NCBI GenBank assembly: GCA_030538255.1
Contig: JAUNUI010000010.1
Location: 1 to 64,000, forward strand
From: Pelistega sp.
GTDB lineage: Bacteria; Pseudomonadota; Gammaproteobacteria; Burkholderiales; Burkholderiaceae_B
Reading direction: 5' to 3'
Length of the DNA stretch: 64,000 bases
In this document: piece after piece, positions 8,421-17,093 of the stretch
How positions within the stretch are numbered: the stretch's first letter is position 1
Layout of the letters: each line of letters begins with the position of its first letter
Notes under the pieces: generated by a model
Database searches by the model: none
Seen by the model: the letters and a program-made list of their open reading frames with translations, nothing else
What the model was told of the DNA's origin: nothing
Program-made: the position numbers and the translations under genes

Positions 8421-10376
8421 ATGCCCACCTTTAGTGTTGCCGAGTACTTTCAAGAAGATGGTTGCCTTGCTCAATCTCAGGCAGGCTATCGTGTGCGTCA
8501 AGCGCAGGTAGAGTTAGCTGAAGCCATAGAGAAGACGATAGCTGAGCAAGGCACTTTAGTCGCTGAAGCCGGTACGGGTACGGGCAAAACCTGGGCCTAT
8601 TTAGTGCCAGCTTTTACCGCCTTGGGTAAGGTTTTGGTTTCAACGGGGACGCGGACTTTACAAGATCAATTATTTCGCAAAGATGTACCCGCCTTGAAAA
8701 AGGCCATGGGTACGCATGCCCACGTTGTCTTACTTAAGGGACGCAGTAATTATGTCTGCCATTTTTATTTAAATCGCTTAGAGAATGACACGCGTGGTGG
8801 CTTACGCTCTAAAGAGGAAGTCAGCCAATTGCGTGAGATTAAAGTCTTTATGCAACGCACGAAAAGCGGCGATAAGACTGAATGTACGACAGTGCCTGAA
8901 TCAGCAGATATCTGGCATCGTGTCACCTCGACCCGGGAAAGTTGCTTAAATCAAGACTGTCCATATCTTGATGATTGTTTTGTGAATAAGGCACGCCGTG
9001 CGGCTCAAGATGCTGATGTGGTGGTGATTAATCATGCTTTATATTTCTCTGATTTGGCGATGCGTAAGAATGGTCAAGGTGAATTCCTACCACAAGCAGA
9101 TACGGTGATCTTCGATGAGGCTCATCAAATCCCTGATACGGCGACGAATTTCTTAGGGAATGTGGTCTCAATGGCGGAGTTAATGAACTTGCTCAAAGAA
9201 GTCGAGCGCGCCATGACGACGAATGTGCCTAAGGTGCTTGAATGGGATAAGGAATGCGCTAAGGTAGGATTTGAAGTACGTGAGTTACGAATTGAGGCCC
9301 GAGACATTGAAAACCTGCCAGGTAAGCGTGTGGTTTATGAGAAAATTCCGAACGCTGAGAATGTTCAGCCGACTTTAGATAATTTAATCATCGCCATCGG
9401 TAATCTATGCGATAAGATTAAACCCTTTAACGATAAGCATACGGATATTTTGGCCGTGCATACCAGCTTAGCAGCCTTATTCGATAATTTCCATAAGTGG
9501 GCCTATCCGCATCTGCATGAGCATGAGGATAAGGACATCTATGTGCGCTGGATTGATTATGGCACTCAGCATATGCGTTTTAGCCGAGCGCCCTTATCTG
9601 TAAAGAGTTTTGGTGGTTTTAAACGCGATGACCAAGCCTGGATTTTCACCTCAGCAACCTTAACTGTGAATCATGGCTTTGATCATTTCACCCAACAGCT
9701 TGGTCTGTATGATGCGCAGTGTAAGAGCTGGGATTCACCGTTTAACTATCAGGATAATGCGCTGCTTTATGTGCCGCAGAATTTGCCTGATCCGCGTAGT
9801 GAGCAATATAACCCTGCTTTTGTTAAGACCTTACTGCCGTTTATCAAGAAGACGCCTGGTGGCGTGCTGATACTCTGTACCACACTAAGAGCGGTAGATG
9901 CGATTAGTGATTTATTGACGACTGCTTTTGCCAAGGAGTCTATTAATCGCCCTGTTATGCGCCAAGGCGAAAGTACACGTGGCCTTTTGATGCAACGCTT
10001 TCGTGATGAGACTCAAGCAGTATTGGTGGGTAGTGCGAGTTTCTGGGAGGGCGTTGACTTTCCGGGTGAGTTATTGACCTTGGTGGCGATTGATAAATTG
10101 CCTTTTGCTCCTCCTGATGATCCTGTCTTAGAAGCACGGATGAATGAATGTAAAGAGAAGGGTGGTAATCCCTTTATGCAGATTCAGATTCCTGAGGCGG
10201 TGATTGCCTTGAAGCAAGGGGCGGGGCGCTTAATTCGTACAGAGCGTGATCGGGGCGTGCTGATTGTCGGTGATGGGCGCTTGGTCGAGAAATTCTACAG
10301 TAAATTATTATGGCGCAGCTTACCTGATTTCTACCGTACTCGTGATGCTGAGGTTGGCTTAGATTTTTGGCCTTAA
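8421..10376 (+). CDS. XPD-like Fe-S DNA helicase, DinG/YoaA family
   Basis: 651 residues, nearer YoaA (636) than DinG (716) of E. coli. The Walker A motif GTGTGKT is at 51-57 and the DEAH box (FDEAHQ) near 232. Four cysteines at 113, 175, 180 and 186 have the spacing of the 4Fe-4S cluster of XPD-type helicases. Members unwind DNA 5' to 3' and help remove blocks, R-loops or damage. It stands alone, followed by a bidirectional hairpin and the convergent bamD. The RBS (GAAG) is weak. The family is sure; YoaA versus DinG is a judgement from length and the N-terminal sequence. Confidence 0.88.
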   Translation: MPTFSVAEYFQEDGCLAQSQAGYRVRQAQVELAEAIEKTIAEQGTLVAEAGTGTGKTWAYLVPAFTALGKVLVSTGTRTLQDQLFRKDVPALKKAMGTHAHVVLLKGRSNYVCHFYLNRLENDTRGGLRSKEEVSQLREIKVFMQRTKSGDKTECTTVPESADIWHRVTSTRESCLNQDCPYLDDCFVNKARRAAQDADVVVINHALYFSDLAMRKNGQGEFLPQADTVIFDEAHQIPDTATNFLGNVVSMAELMNLLKEVERAMTTNVPKVLEWDKECAKVGFEVRELRIEARDIENLPGKRVVYEKIPNAENVQPTLDNLIIAIGNLCDKIKPFNDKHTDILAVHTSLAALFDNFHKWAYPHLHEHEDKDIYVRWIDYGTQHMRFSRAPLSVKSFGGFKRDDQAWIFTSATLTVNHGFDHFTQQLGLYDAQCKSWDSPFNYQDNALLYVPQNLPDPRSEQYNPAFVKTLLPFIKKTPGGVLILCTTLRAVDAISDLLTTAFAKESINRPVMRQGESTRGLLMQRFRDETQAVLVGSASFWEGVDFPGELLTLVAIDKLPFAPPDDPVLEARMNECKEKGGNPFMQIQIPEAVIALKQGAGRLIRTERDRGVLIVGDGRLVEKFYSKLLWRSLPDFYRTRDAEVGLDFWP

Positions 10377-10537
10377 GTTAAGGAACGAGTAAACGCGTTC
10401 TCATTAGCATCACAGGGTAAGTGCTGGTTTGAGTAGAGCGAATTTATGTCTGGGTCTAAGTGTCTAGCAGATAACAGCTGAATAACTGAATCCAAGGTAC
10501 ATGCATACTTAGGATGCGTGAGTGCTTTACTATTAAA

Positions 10538-10591
10538 AAACCTTCTGTTTGATTGGCTTGATTCGCGAGGAATAGCCATCACAGAAGGTTT
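10538..10591. terminator. Bidirectional terminator hairpin between convergent helicase gene and bamD
   Basis: Arms AAACCTTCTGT (10538-10548) and ACAGAAGGTTT (10581-10591) pair perfectly, with inner GGCT/AGCC pairing. An A-run on the left and a T-rich right flank would give U-tracts for transcripts from either side, as expected between convergent genes. Confidence 0.6.
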
Positions 10592-10632
10592 ATTTGAGTA
10601 AGCTCACACATATTGGTGCGATATTACAGTTG

Positions 10633-10741
10633 CAGGACTCTATGCTGAGTCTCAATGAATATCTAAGAACACTTGACCGACAATCTGCTGTAACAATTAC
10701 AGGACTATATGCTGGACCTCAATATGCTGAACCTCAATGAA
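10633..10741. repeat. Degenerate repeat near bamD 3' end
   Basis: The phrase CAGGACTCTATGCTGAGTCT... (from 10633) recurs as CAGGACTATATGCTGGACCT (from 10700), and ATGCTGAACCTCAATGAAT (10723-10741) repeats its second half. The period is about 67 bases with a nested ~20-base unit. It lies 34 bases past the bamD stop codon. Confidence 0.6.
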
Positions 10742-10774
10742 TGAGTACTGAGTCTGAGTACTTCGTTGACAGAT

Positions 10775-11599
10775 TTAATTCAACCAAGTGCTTGGACTCA
10801 TCCAGCTCCACCAAGAACCAGACTGCTTACCTAGGCCTTGAGTGTAATATTTGCTATCAGGGAAGTTAGCATCAAGTACGCGCTTAGCATCACTGGCTTG
10901 GTCTTGTAGGCCAAGTTGTTCGTATGATTTCATCATAATAAATAACGCACGCTCGGCAGCTTGTACACCTGAGAATTCACGTAGAACACGTTGTGATCGG
11001 TTGATAGCGGCAACGTAACCTTGGCGTAAATAGTAGTATTCAGCCACATTCGCCTCGTTATCAGCGATGGTGCTAACTAACCACGTCAGACGTTGTTGCG
11101 CATCAGAAGCATAGCGGCTATTCGGATAACGCTCAACTAATTCTTTAAACGCATCATACGATTGGCGCAGACCCTTGGGGTCACGCTCACTCGGGTCTTG
11201 ACCGGTATAGCTTGTTAAAAAAGCACTCGGTGGGGTAAAGGTCACCATGCCTTTTAAGTACAGCATATAGTCTGTACCTGGGTGATTAGGGTAGATCGCC
11301 AAGAATCGATTAATCGCAGCAGTTGCTTGCGCAGGTTCTTCATCCTTCCAGTTAACATAGGCTTGGTCAATCAAGGACTGTTGTGCGTATGATGTATAGG
11401 GATAACGGCTTTCTACCGCCGCTAAATAAGTTCGAGCGCTTTTCCATTCAGAACCACGCACGCTCTCACGAGCAGCATTATAAAGCTGTGGAGCAGACCA
11501 GCCGACAGTTTCATCAACATCAGATTTCCCCACGATGCCGCAACCAGCAATAATGCTTGTGCTTAGTAGGATGAGTGCGCTGCGATAGATTCTCTTCAT
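10775..11599 (-). CDS. bamD: Outer membrane assembly lipoprotein BamD
   Basis: 274 residues. The N-terminus has a basic start, hydrophobic core and lipobox IIAGC, so Cys20 should be lipidated and the protein anchored on the inner leaflet of the outer membrane. The body carries TPR-like repeats typical of BamD, for example the segments around SYAQQSLIDQAYVNWKDEE and YPNSRYASDAQQRLTWL. BamD works with BamA to fold beta-barrel proteins, which would include the autotransporter at the left edge. Divergent from rluD, as in other Burkholderiales. Essential in most Gram-negatives. Confidence 0.95.
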   Translation of the reverse strand: MKRIYRSALILLSTSIIAGCGIVGKSDVDETVGWSAPQLYNAARESVRGSEWKSARTYLAAVESRYPYTSYAQQSLIDQAYVNWKDEEPAQATAAINRFLAIYPNHPGTDYMLYLKGMVTFTPPSAFLTSYTGQDPSERDPKGLRQSYDAFKELVERYPNSRYASDAQQRLTWLVSTIADNEANVAEYYYLRQGYVAAINRSQRVLREFSGVQAAERALFIMMKSYEQLGLQDQASDAKRVLDANFPDSKYYTQGLGKQSGSWWSWMSPSTWLN

Positions 11600-11960
11600 A
11601 GTGACTTTAGAATGGTTAGTATCGAAAATTAATGCATATCATAACATTGCAAGAAAGAAATATAACACTGCAATACTAAAATTATAGTTTTTTTCTGTGA
11701 TTGTGAGAACTTGCCTAGGGTAAATAATTAATTTAACGATTAATACCGCTGTGTTTCGCTCATAAGTGCAAGGGCTTATACCATCGCTTTGCGTGCCGCA
11801 AAATAGACGATACTAGGGGTTATTTGCATGCATATGTTTTAGCGCAGCTCAGTAAAATAGCAAACTAGGGCTACAATAATCTTTTTTAGAAAATATCATT
11901 ACGCGCAGGAGCAAGCTTGGATGTCAAAAAGGCCATGCTTATGCGCAGGAGCAAGCTTGG
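11600..11960. other. Divergent promoter region bamD/rluD
   Basis: About 360 bases, AT-rich on the bamD side. It must hold both promoters; no consensus hexamer pair stands out. The rluD-proximal end contains the duplicated translation start region described separately. Confidence 0.6.
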
Positions 11961-11970
11961 ATGTCAAAAA
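11903..11970 (+). repeat. 40-bp tandem duplication of the rluD RBS and start codon
   Basis: A 28-base identical block occurs at 11903-11930 and 11943-11970 (offset 40). Each copy carries AGGAG, a nine-base spacer and ATGTCAAAAA. Only the second ATG (11961) is in frame with rluD. Similarity continues a few bases further (GGCCATG versus AGACCATG), so the event looks like a single slippage or duplication with minor later change. Confidence 0.92.
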
Positions 11971-11998
11971 AGACCATGGAAACGAAACCACAGGATGA
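11921..11998 (+). CDS. Possible 25-codon upstream ORF overlapping rluD start
   Basis: The duplicated upstream copy of the rluD start region gives an ATG at 11921 with the same AGGAG and spacing as rluD itself. Its frame is shifted by 40 bases relative to rluD and closes at a TGA at 11996-11998, 38 bases inside rluD. If translated it makes a 25-residue peptide with no recognised family. It may compete with, or couple to, rluD initiation. The sequence shows only the potential for translation. Confidence 0.35.
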   Translation: MSKRPCLCAGASLDVKKDHGNETTG

Positions 11999-12986
11999 AC
12001 TTGAGCTTGAAGCAGAGTTTGAGCATGATCTAGAGGTTGAAGCTCAGATGGCTTTTAACCCTGGTGCGGTCTCTGCTGAGCCGCATGTCTTTCGCTTAGA
12101 CCGTTATGTGCAAGCGGATCGTCTGGATAAGGTGGTAGCCAAATTAATGCCACAACATTCACGTGGGCGACTACAAACGTGGATTGAGGAAGGTTTTGTC
12201 TCAGTGCAAGATAAGACCGCTAAGATACGTCTAGTGGTCGGGCCAGGTGATGTCATCACAGTGCAAGAGCAAGCGAGTGAGCAGAGCAAGGCTTTTTTAC
12301 CTGAAGATATAGAGTTTGAGGTGATAGCAGAGAGTGCCGCTTGGATTGTGGTGAATAAGCCCGTTGGTTTGGTTACGCATCCCGGTGCAGGTAATTGGAG
12401 TGGAACCTTACTCAATGGTTTATTGTTTCGCTATCCAGAGCTGGGCTTAATACCGCGTGCAGGTATTGTGCATCGATTAGATAAAGACACCTCAGGTGCT
12501 TTAGTGATTGCACGCACACTTGAAGCACAGACGCATTTAGTGCGTCAGTTGCAAGATCGTTCGATGAGTCGTCGTTACCGCGCCTTGGCGAGTGGGGTGA
12601 CGCAGGAGCAAGGTACGGTCGATAAACCTATCGGGAGAGATCCTAGAGTCCCTGTGCGTATGAGCGTTGAGCGTCCTATTGCACCTAAGCCTGCGATTAC
12701 CCACTACCACCTTTTACAACAAGGTGAGTTCGATGAGCGCATGGTGAGTCTCTTGGAGTGTCGCCTTGAAACAGGTCGCACACACCAGATTCGTGTGCAT
12801 ATGGCAAGTATTGGACACCCTCTATTAGGAGATCAGCTCTATGGTAGTCAGGTTCGCGTAGAACGACAGATGTTGCATGCTTTTCAATTGGGTTTCATCG
12901 ATCCGCTAAGTGGTGATAAGCTTGAATTTAATGCACCTATTGCTGAAGATATGCAGGACTTGATGGCGCAGATTACTTGGTTTTAA
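11961..12986 (+). CDS. rluD: 23S rRNA pseudouridine synthase RluD family
   Basis: 341 residues. After an acidic N-terminal extension (~40 residues) comes an S4 RNA-binding domain (RLDKVVAKLMP...GRLQTWIEEG, about 53-90), then the RluA-type catalytic domain with the signature GIVHRLDKDTSGALV, whose Asp is the nucleophile. RluD modifies helix 69 of 23S rRNA (positions 1911, 1915 and 1917 in E. coli). pgeF follows 75 bases downstream, a pairing common in proteobacteria. The start at 11961 keeps the S4 frame; the RBS/start segment is duplicated immediately upstream. Confidence 0.93.
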   Translation: MSKKTMETKPQDELELEAEFEHDLEVEAQMAFNPGAVSAEPHVFRLDRYVQADRLDKVVAKLMPQHSRGRLQTWIEEGFVSVQDKTAKIRLVVGPGDVITVQEQASEQSKAFLPEDIEFEVIAESAAWIVVNKPVGLVTHPGAGNWSGTLLNGLLFRYPELGLIPRAGIVHRLDKDTSGALVIARTLEAQTHLVRQLQDRSMSRRYRALASGVTQEQGTVDKPIGRDPRVPVRMSVERPIAPKPAITHYHLLQQGEFDERMVSLLECRLETGRTHQIRVHMASIGHPLLGDQLYGSQVRVERQMLHAFQLGFIDPLSGDKLEFNAPIAEDMQDLMAQITWF

Positions 12987-13061
12987 GCTAAGTTGTGGAC
13001 TTTAAAAATCTATCGTAATTCTATCGAGAAGAAGTGCGTAAAAAGGTGTAGGTGAAATTAA

Positions 13062-13829
13062 ATGGAACGCGAGCAATTCATAAGTGGGCAAAGTTGGCCT
13101 AAGGTAGTGTACGGTACAACACGAAGAAATATGCCAGGCGTAAGCGAAGGGCCTTTTGCGGGTTTTAATTTGGGCTTGCATTGTGGTGATGTGCTAGAAC
13201 ATGCACAAGCGAATCGAGAGCGTCTAAAGGAGCTCTTGCCCCACGCTCCGATTTGGTTGAATCAAGTTCATGGCATTACGGTATACGATGCGGATATGCA
13301 GCAGGAGCAAGACAAAACGGCCGATGCAGCGGTGACGACGCGTGCGGATTGTGTCCTGGCGATTATGACGGCGGACTGTTTGCCTGTTGTTTTGTCGAGC
13401 GAACAGGGGCAGGTGATTGGTGCTGCCCATGCAGGATGGCGCGGTTTGTGTGCCGGTGTATTAGAGGAAACAGTTAAGGTAATGCGTCAGAAAATGGCGC
13501 ATTTAGGAATTGAGCAGCAAGGCATTAGGGCATGGATTGGTCCAGCGATTTCATACGATTGTTTTGAAGTGGGCGAGGAGGTTTTGCAAGCATTTACTGA
13601 ATTCGATCAGCAAATTGCTCAGTTTTTTAAGCCGCATCCACGGCATGTGGGAAAGTGGTTTGCGGACCTGCCAGCAATCGCAAAATACCGCTTAGAAGCA
13701 CAAGATATTCGAGAAGTCGAACTAAGTCATTACTGTACGTTTCAAAATGAACAGTTATTTTATTCGTACCGACGTGAAGCACCGACAGGGCGTCTCGCTA
13801 CTTTTGTCTGGAAAACGACAATTTCATAA
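13062..13829 (+). CDS. pgeF: PgeF/YfiH family protein (LACC1-type multicopper-fold enzyme)
   Basis: 255 residues, family length. Conserved blocks are visible: NQVHGITVYDAD, TADCLPVVL, AAHAGWRGLCAGV (His/Trp motif), and WIGPAISYDCFEVG. The conserved His and Cys residues form the active-site metal-binding cluster. Bacterial members are linked to removing wrong amino acids from cytoplasmic peptidoglycan precursors (PgeF of E. coli), and homologues also act as purine nucleoside phosphorylases or adenosine deaminases. It lies after rluD and upstream of phaC. The older name polyphenol oxidase is probably misleading. Confidence 0.88.
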   Translation: MEREQFISGQSWPKVVYGTTRRNMPGVSEGPFAGFNLGLHCGDVLEHAQANRERLKELLPHAPIWLNQVHGITVYDADMQQEQDKTADAAVTTRADCVLAIMTADCLPVVLSSEQGQVIGAAHAGWRGLCAGVLEETVKVMRQKMAHLGIEQQGIRAWIGPAISYDCFEVGEEVLQAFTEFDQQIAQFFKPHPRHVGKWFADLPAIAKYRLEAQDIREVELSHYCTFQNEQLFYSYRREAPTGRLATFVWKTTIS

Positions 13830-14043
13830 AGAAAGAGTTCGTTTTTACCGTTAAATTTCGGGTTTTCACTCTTTTCTTTCATTGAAGTTTATCCTAAATT
13901 AAAACTGTAATATAAATAGCGTATTCTCTGGTATAGTAGATAGTAGTTTACTTTATTTACTTATCGACATAAATGTTCCGTGACGGCTATCGTACGGAGT
14001 TACGTATTTTATAGTTTATATATTTAATGTGTGGGGAAACAAC

Positions 14044-15687
14044 ATGGCTGAAAAGCAGGACGATCAGAATATTGCACCTTGGTTAGCGCCTATGGCGAAT
14101 GCTGCCGAACAATTTAAAGCATTACAACAACAGTTTTTGGGCAACTTCCAAAATTTATTCGGTCAGGCTACTCAGGGCAGTTTGCCAGAAATTAAAGACC
14201 GTCGCTTTAGTAGCGATGCTTGGAAAGCTAATCCACAATTATTAAGCTTGGCACATATGTACTTGCTGTCTTCTAAGGCAATGCAAGATATGGTGGATAA
14301 GTTAGAAGTTGAGCCTGCCGTGAAAGAGCGTTTGAAATATTATTCAAACCAATGGATTGATGCGATTTCACCTTCGAATTTCTTCGCTTTGAATGCGGAT
14401 GCCTTGAAAGCCTTCCAAGATACTAAGGGTGAGTCACTCCAGAAAGGTATGGCTAACTTTATCGAGGACACGCTCAAGGGACGCATTACACAGACTGATG
14501 AATCGGCCTTCGAAGTAGGTAAAAACTTAGCGATTACACCAGGTAAGGTGGTGTTTAAGAATGCGCTATTTGAACTGATTCAATACACGCCACAGACTAC
14601 TGATGTGTATGAAGTGCCTTTATTGATGGTGCCTCCTTGCATTAATAAGTTTTATATTCTTGATTTACAGCCAGAGAACTCTTTTGTTAATCATGCTGTA
14701 CAACAAGGCCACACGGTATTTTTAGTGTCTTGGCGTAATCCGATGGACAGTGATACCGATAACACCGATCTGAAGACTTGGGATGATTATATCGAAGACG
14801 GTGTGATGGCAGCGATCAATATGACACGTGAGATCTCAGGTAAAGATAAGATCAATGCTTTAGGTTTCTGCGTGGGCGGTACGATGTTATCGACAACGCT
14901 ATCAATTCTGCGCGCTCGTGATGAAGATCCGGTGAATAGTTTAACGTTACTCACGACGTTCCTGGACTTCAGTGAAACAGGTATTATGGATGTCTTTATT
15001 GATGAAGCCATGGTGTCTATGCGCGAGGCGACAATTGGTCGTGGTGGTTTGATGCCAGGCCAGGAATTAGCATCAACCTTCTCATTCTTGCGTCCTAACG
15101 AATTAGTGTGGAATTATGTAGTGAATAACTACTTCAAGGGCGAGACACCGATGGCTTTTGATATTCTGTACTGGAACTCAGATAGCACTAACTTACCAGG
15201 CCCATTCTTTGCTTGGTATTTACGTAATACCTATTTAGAAAATAATTTAGTTGAACCAAATAAAGCGACAGTGCTAGGTACGGGTGTAGACTTAGGTCGA
15301 TTGGATATGGATACGTATATTTACGCGTCTAAAGAAGACCATATTGTGCCTTGGCAGTCAGCTTATATGAGTAACGATGTAGTTAGCGGTAAGAAGCGTT
15401 TCTGTTTAGGCGCTTCAGGTCACGTCGCTGGCGTGATTAATCCTCCTTCTAAGAACAAGCGTAATTATTGGGTTAACGACAATGAGTACGATGATGGCTA
15501 TTTAAGTCACGAACAGTGGTTTGAAGAGTCACAACAAAAACCTGGTAGCTGGTGGGTAGATTGGTCAGCTTGGCTAGCTGAGCGCTCGGGTAATCAAGTG
15601 AAAGCCAAGAAAACTTTGGGCAATACAAAACATAAACCAATCACCGATGCACCAGGTGAGTACGTTAAAGTACGTGCAGTAAAGTAA
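14044..15687 (+). CDS. phaC: Class I poly(3-hydroxyalkanoate) synthase
   Basis: 547 residues, slightly shorter than the 589 of Cupriavidus PhaC. An alpha/beta-hydrolase fold with the lipase-like box GFCVGG gives the nucleophile Cys276, Asp432 (SKEDHIVPWQ) and His460 (ASGHVAG), the expected catalytic triad. It polymerises (R)-3-hydroxyacyl-CoA into PHA granules. The ATG at 14044 is preceded by GGGGA at a seven-base spacing; the in-frame GTG at 14029 is less likely. phaB follows 46 bases on. No phaA thiolase is present in the window. Confidence 0.95.
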   Translation: MAEKQDDQNIAPWLAPMANAAEQFKALQQQFLGNFQNLFGQATQGSLPEIKDRRFSSDAWKANPQLLSLAHMYLLSSKAMQDMVDKLEVEPAVKERLKYYSNQWIDAISPSNFFALNADALKAFQDTKGESLQKGMANFIEDTLKGRITQTDESAFEVGKNLAITPGKVVFKNALFELIQYTPQTTDVYEVPLLMVPPCINKFYILDLQPENSFVNHAVQQGHTVFLVSWRNPMDSDTDNTDLKTWDDYIEDGVMAAINMTREISGKDKINALGFCVGGTMLSTTLSILRARDEDPVNSLTLLTTFLDFSETGIMDVFIDEAMVSMREATIGRGGLMPGQELASTFSFLRPNELVWNYVVNNYFKGETPMAFDILYWNSDSTNLPGPFFAWYLRNTYLENNLVEPNKATVLGTGVDLGRLDMDTYIYASKEDHIVPWQSAYMSNDVVSGKKRFCLGASGHVAGVINPPSKNKRNYWVNDNEYDDGYLSHEQWFEESQQKPGSWWVDWSAWLAERSGNQVKAKKTLGNTKHKPITDAPGEYVKVRAVK

Positions 15688-15733
15688 AAGTAAGAATTTT
15701 TGAACAGTAAGTTTATATTTTAGGAGGACGCAT

Positions 15734-16471
15734 ATGAGTCAAAAAGTAGCATACGTAACGGGTGGTATGGGTGGTATTGGTACCTCGATTTGCCAACGCT
15801 TAGCCAAAGAAGGTTTTAAAGTGATTGCTGGCGCTGGTCCAAGCCGTAACGTCCAAAAATGGTTAGATGAACAGTCGGCATTGGGTTATACATTCTATGC
15901 CTCAGTAGGTAACGTTGCCGATTGGGACTCTACTGTTGAAGCTTTTGAAAAAGTAAAAGCCGAGCATGGTAGCGTGGATGTATTGGTTAATAATGCGGGT
16001 ATTACACGTGATGGCGTATTCCGTAAAATGAGTCTAGAAGACTGGACTTCAGTTATGGATACCAACCTAAACAGCTTATTCAACGTCACCAAACAAGTGA
16101 TTGAGAGTATGTACGAAAAGCGTTGGGGCCGCATTATCAATATCAGCTCAGTGAATGGTCAGAAAGGTCAGTTTGGCCAATCAAACTACTCAACCGCTAA
16201 AGCGGGTATCCACGGCTTTACAATGGCTTTGGCACAAGAGATGGCTAGTCGCGGTGTAACAGTTAATACTGTTTCCCCAGGCTATATCGGTACAGAAATG
16301 GTACGTGCAATTCGCCCTGAAGTATTAGAGCAGATTGTGGCAACCATTCCAGTACGTCGTTTAGGTACACCTGAAGAAATCGCTTCTATGGTTGCTTGGT
16401 TAGCATCGGATGATTCTGGCTTTGCAACAGGCGCTGACTTCTCAGTGAACGGCGGCTTACACATGAGCTAA
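15734..16471 (+). CDS. phaB: Acetoacetyl-CoA reductase (NADPH)
   Basis: 245 residues, classical short-chain dehydrogenase. The Rossmann glycine motif TGGMGGIG lies near residues 9-16, the NNAG motif near 90, and the catalytic Ser and Tyr-x3-Lys in NISSVNGQKG and SNYSTAKAG. It reduces acetoacetyl-CoA to (R)-3-hydroxybutyryl-CoA, the monomer for PhaC. A very strong RBS (AGGAGG, six bases before ATG) suggests high expression. It is followed by a strong hairpin terminator before phaR, so phaCB probably forms one transcript. Confidence 0.95.
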   Translation: MSQKVAYVTGGMGGIGTSICQRLAKEGFKVIAGAGPSRNVQKWLDEQSALGYTFYASVGNVADWDSTVEAFEKVKAEHGSVDVLVNNAGITRDGVFRKMSLEDWTSVMDTNLNSLFNVTKQVIESMYEKRWGRIINISSVNGQKGQFGQSNYSTAKAGIHGFTMALAQEMASRGVTVNTVSPGYIGTEMVRAIRPEVLEQIVATIPVRRLGTPEEIASMVAWLASDDSGFATGADFSVNGGLHMS

Positions 16472-16484
16472 TCAGCTTGTCTAG

Positions 16485-16527
16485 GGCGATAATAGTGCTA
16501 ATATGGCACTATTGTCGCCTTTATTTT
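16485..16527 (+). terminator. Intrinsic terminator between phaB and phaR
   Basis: Arms GGCGATAATAGTGC (16485-16498) and GCACTATTGTCGCC (16506-16519) form a 14-bp stem with one G-U pair and a 7-base loop, followed by TTTATTTTA. It starts 13 bases past the phaB stop. It should end most phaCB transcripts, with limited read-through into phaR. Confidence 0.85.
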
Positions 16528-16539
16528 ATGGAATGCAGT

Positions 16540-17091
16540 ATGACCCAAACAGTAGACTCAAGCAGAACTATTAAAAAATATCCGAATCGTCGACTCTACG
16601 ATACGGAAACGAGTACTTATATTACCTTGGCGGATGTCAAACAATTAGTTTTAGATAATGTCGGCTTTAAGGTTGTCGATGCTAAGAGCAATGAAGATAT
16701 TACTCGTAGTATCTTATTGCAGATTATTCTTGAGCTCGAAAGCGAAGGCGTGCCTATGTTTAATGCGAATATGCTCAAGCAAATTATTCGCTTCTATGGT
16801 CATGCGATGCAAGGCGTTATGGGCTCATATTTAGAAAAAAATATGCAGGCTTTTGTCGAGATTCAAAATCGCTTGAGCGAGCAATCAAGCAGCTTATACG
16901 GCAAACAATTTGGTGCGGATGCATGGACTCAGTTTATGAATTTCCAAGCACCGATGCTGAATAATGTCATGAGTAATTATGTAGAGCAATCTAAGACGAT
17001 GTTCTTACAAATGCAAGAACAGATGCAAAATCAAACACAAAATATCTTAGGTGCTTTCCCATTCGCGAGCGCTGACAAAGAGAAGAAATAG
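16540..17091 (+). CDS. phaR: Polyhydroxyalkanoate synthesis repressor PhaR
   Basis: 183 residues. The PHB/PHA accumulation regulator DNA-binding domain is at the N-terminus (IKKYPNRRLYDTETSTYITL, about 10-30), followed by the PHB_acc repeat region and a Gln/Met-rich C-terminus (MQEQMQNQTQN) that may contact granules. PhaR binds both DNA and PHA granules and represses phasin and PHA genes until polymer appears. I choose ATG 16540; an alternative ATG at 16528 lies in the terminator tail. The next gene starts two bases after the stop. Confidence 0.9.
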   Translation: MTQTVDSSRTIKKYPNRRLYDTETSTYITLADVKQLVLDNVGFKVVDAKSNEDITRSILLQIILELESEGVPMFNANMLKQIIRFYGHAMQGVMGSYLEKNMQAFVEIQNRLSEQSSSLYGKQFGADAWTQFMNFQAPMLNNVMSNYVEQSKTMFLQMQEQMQNQTQNILGAFPFASADKEKK

Positions 17092-17093
17092 TC

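Noticed and set aside
8210-8428. 72-codon minus-strand frame upstream of the helicase gene
   Set aside because: Crosses the helicase start and promoter region, no RBS and no family.
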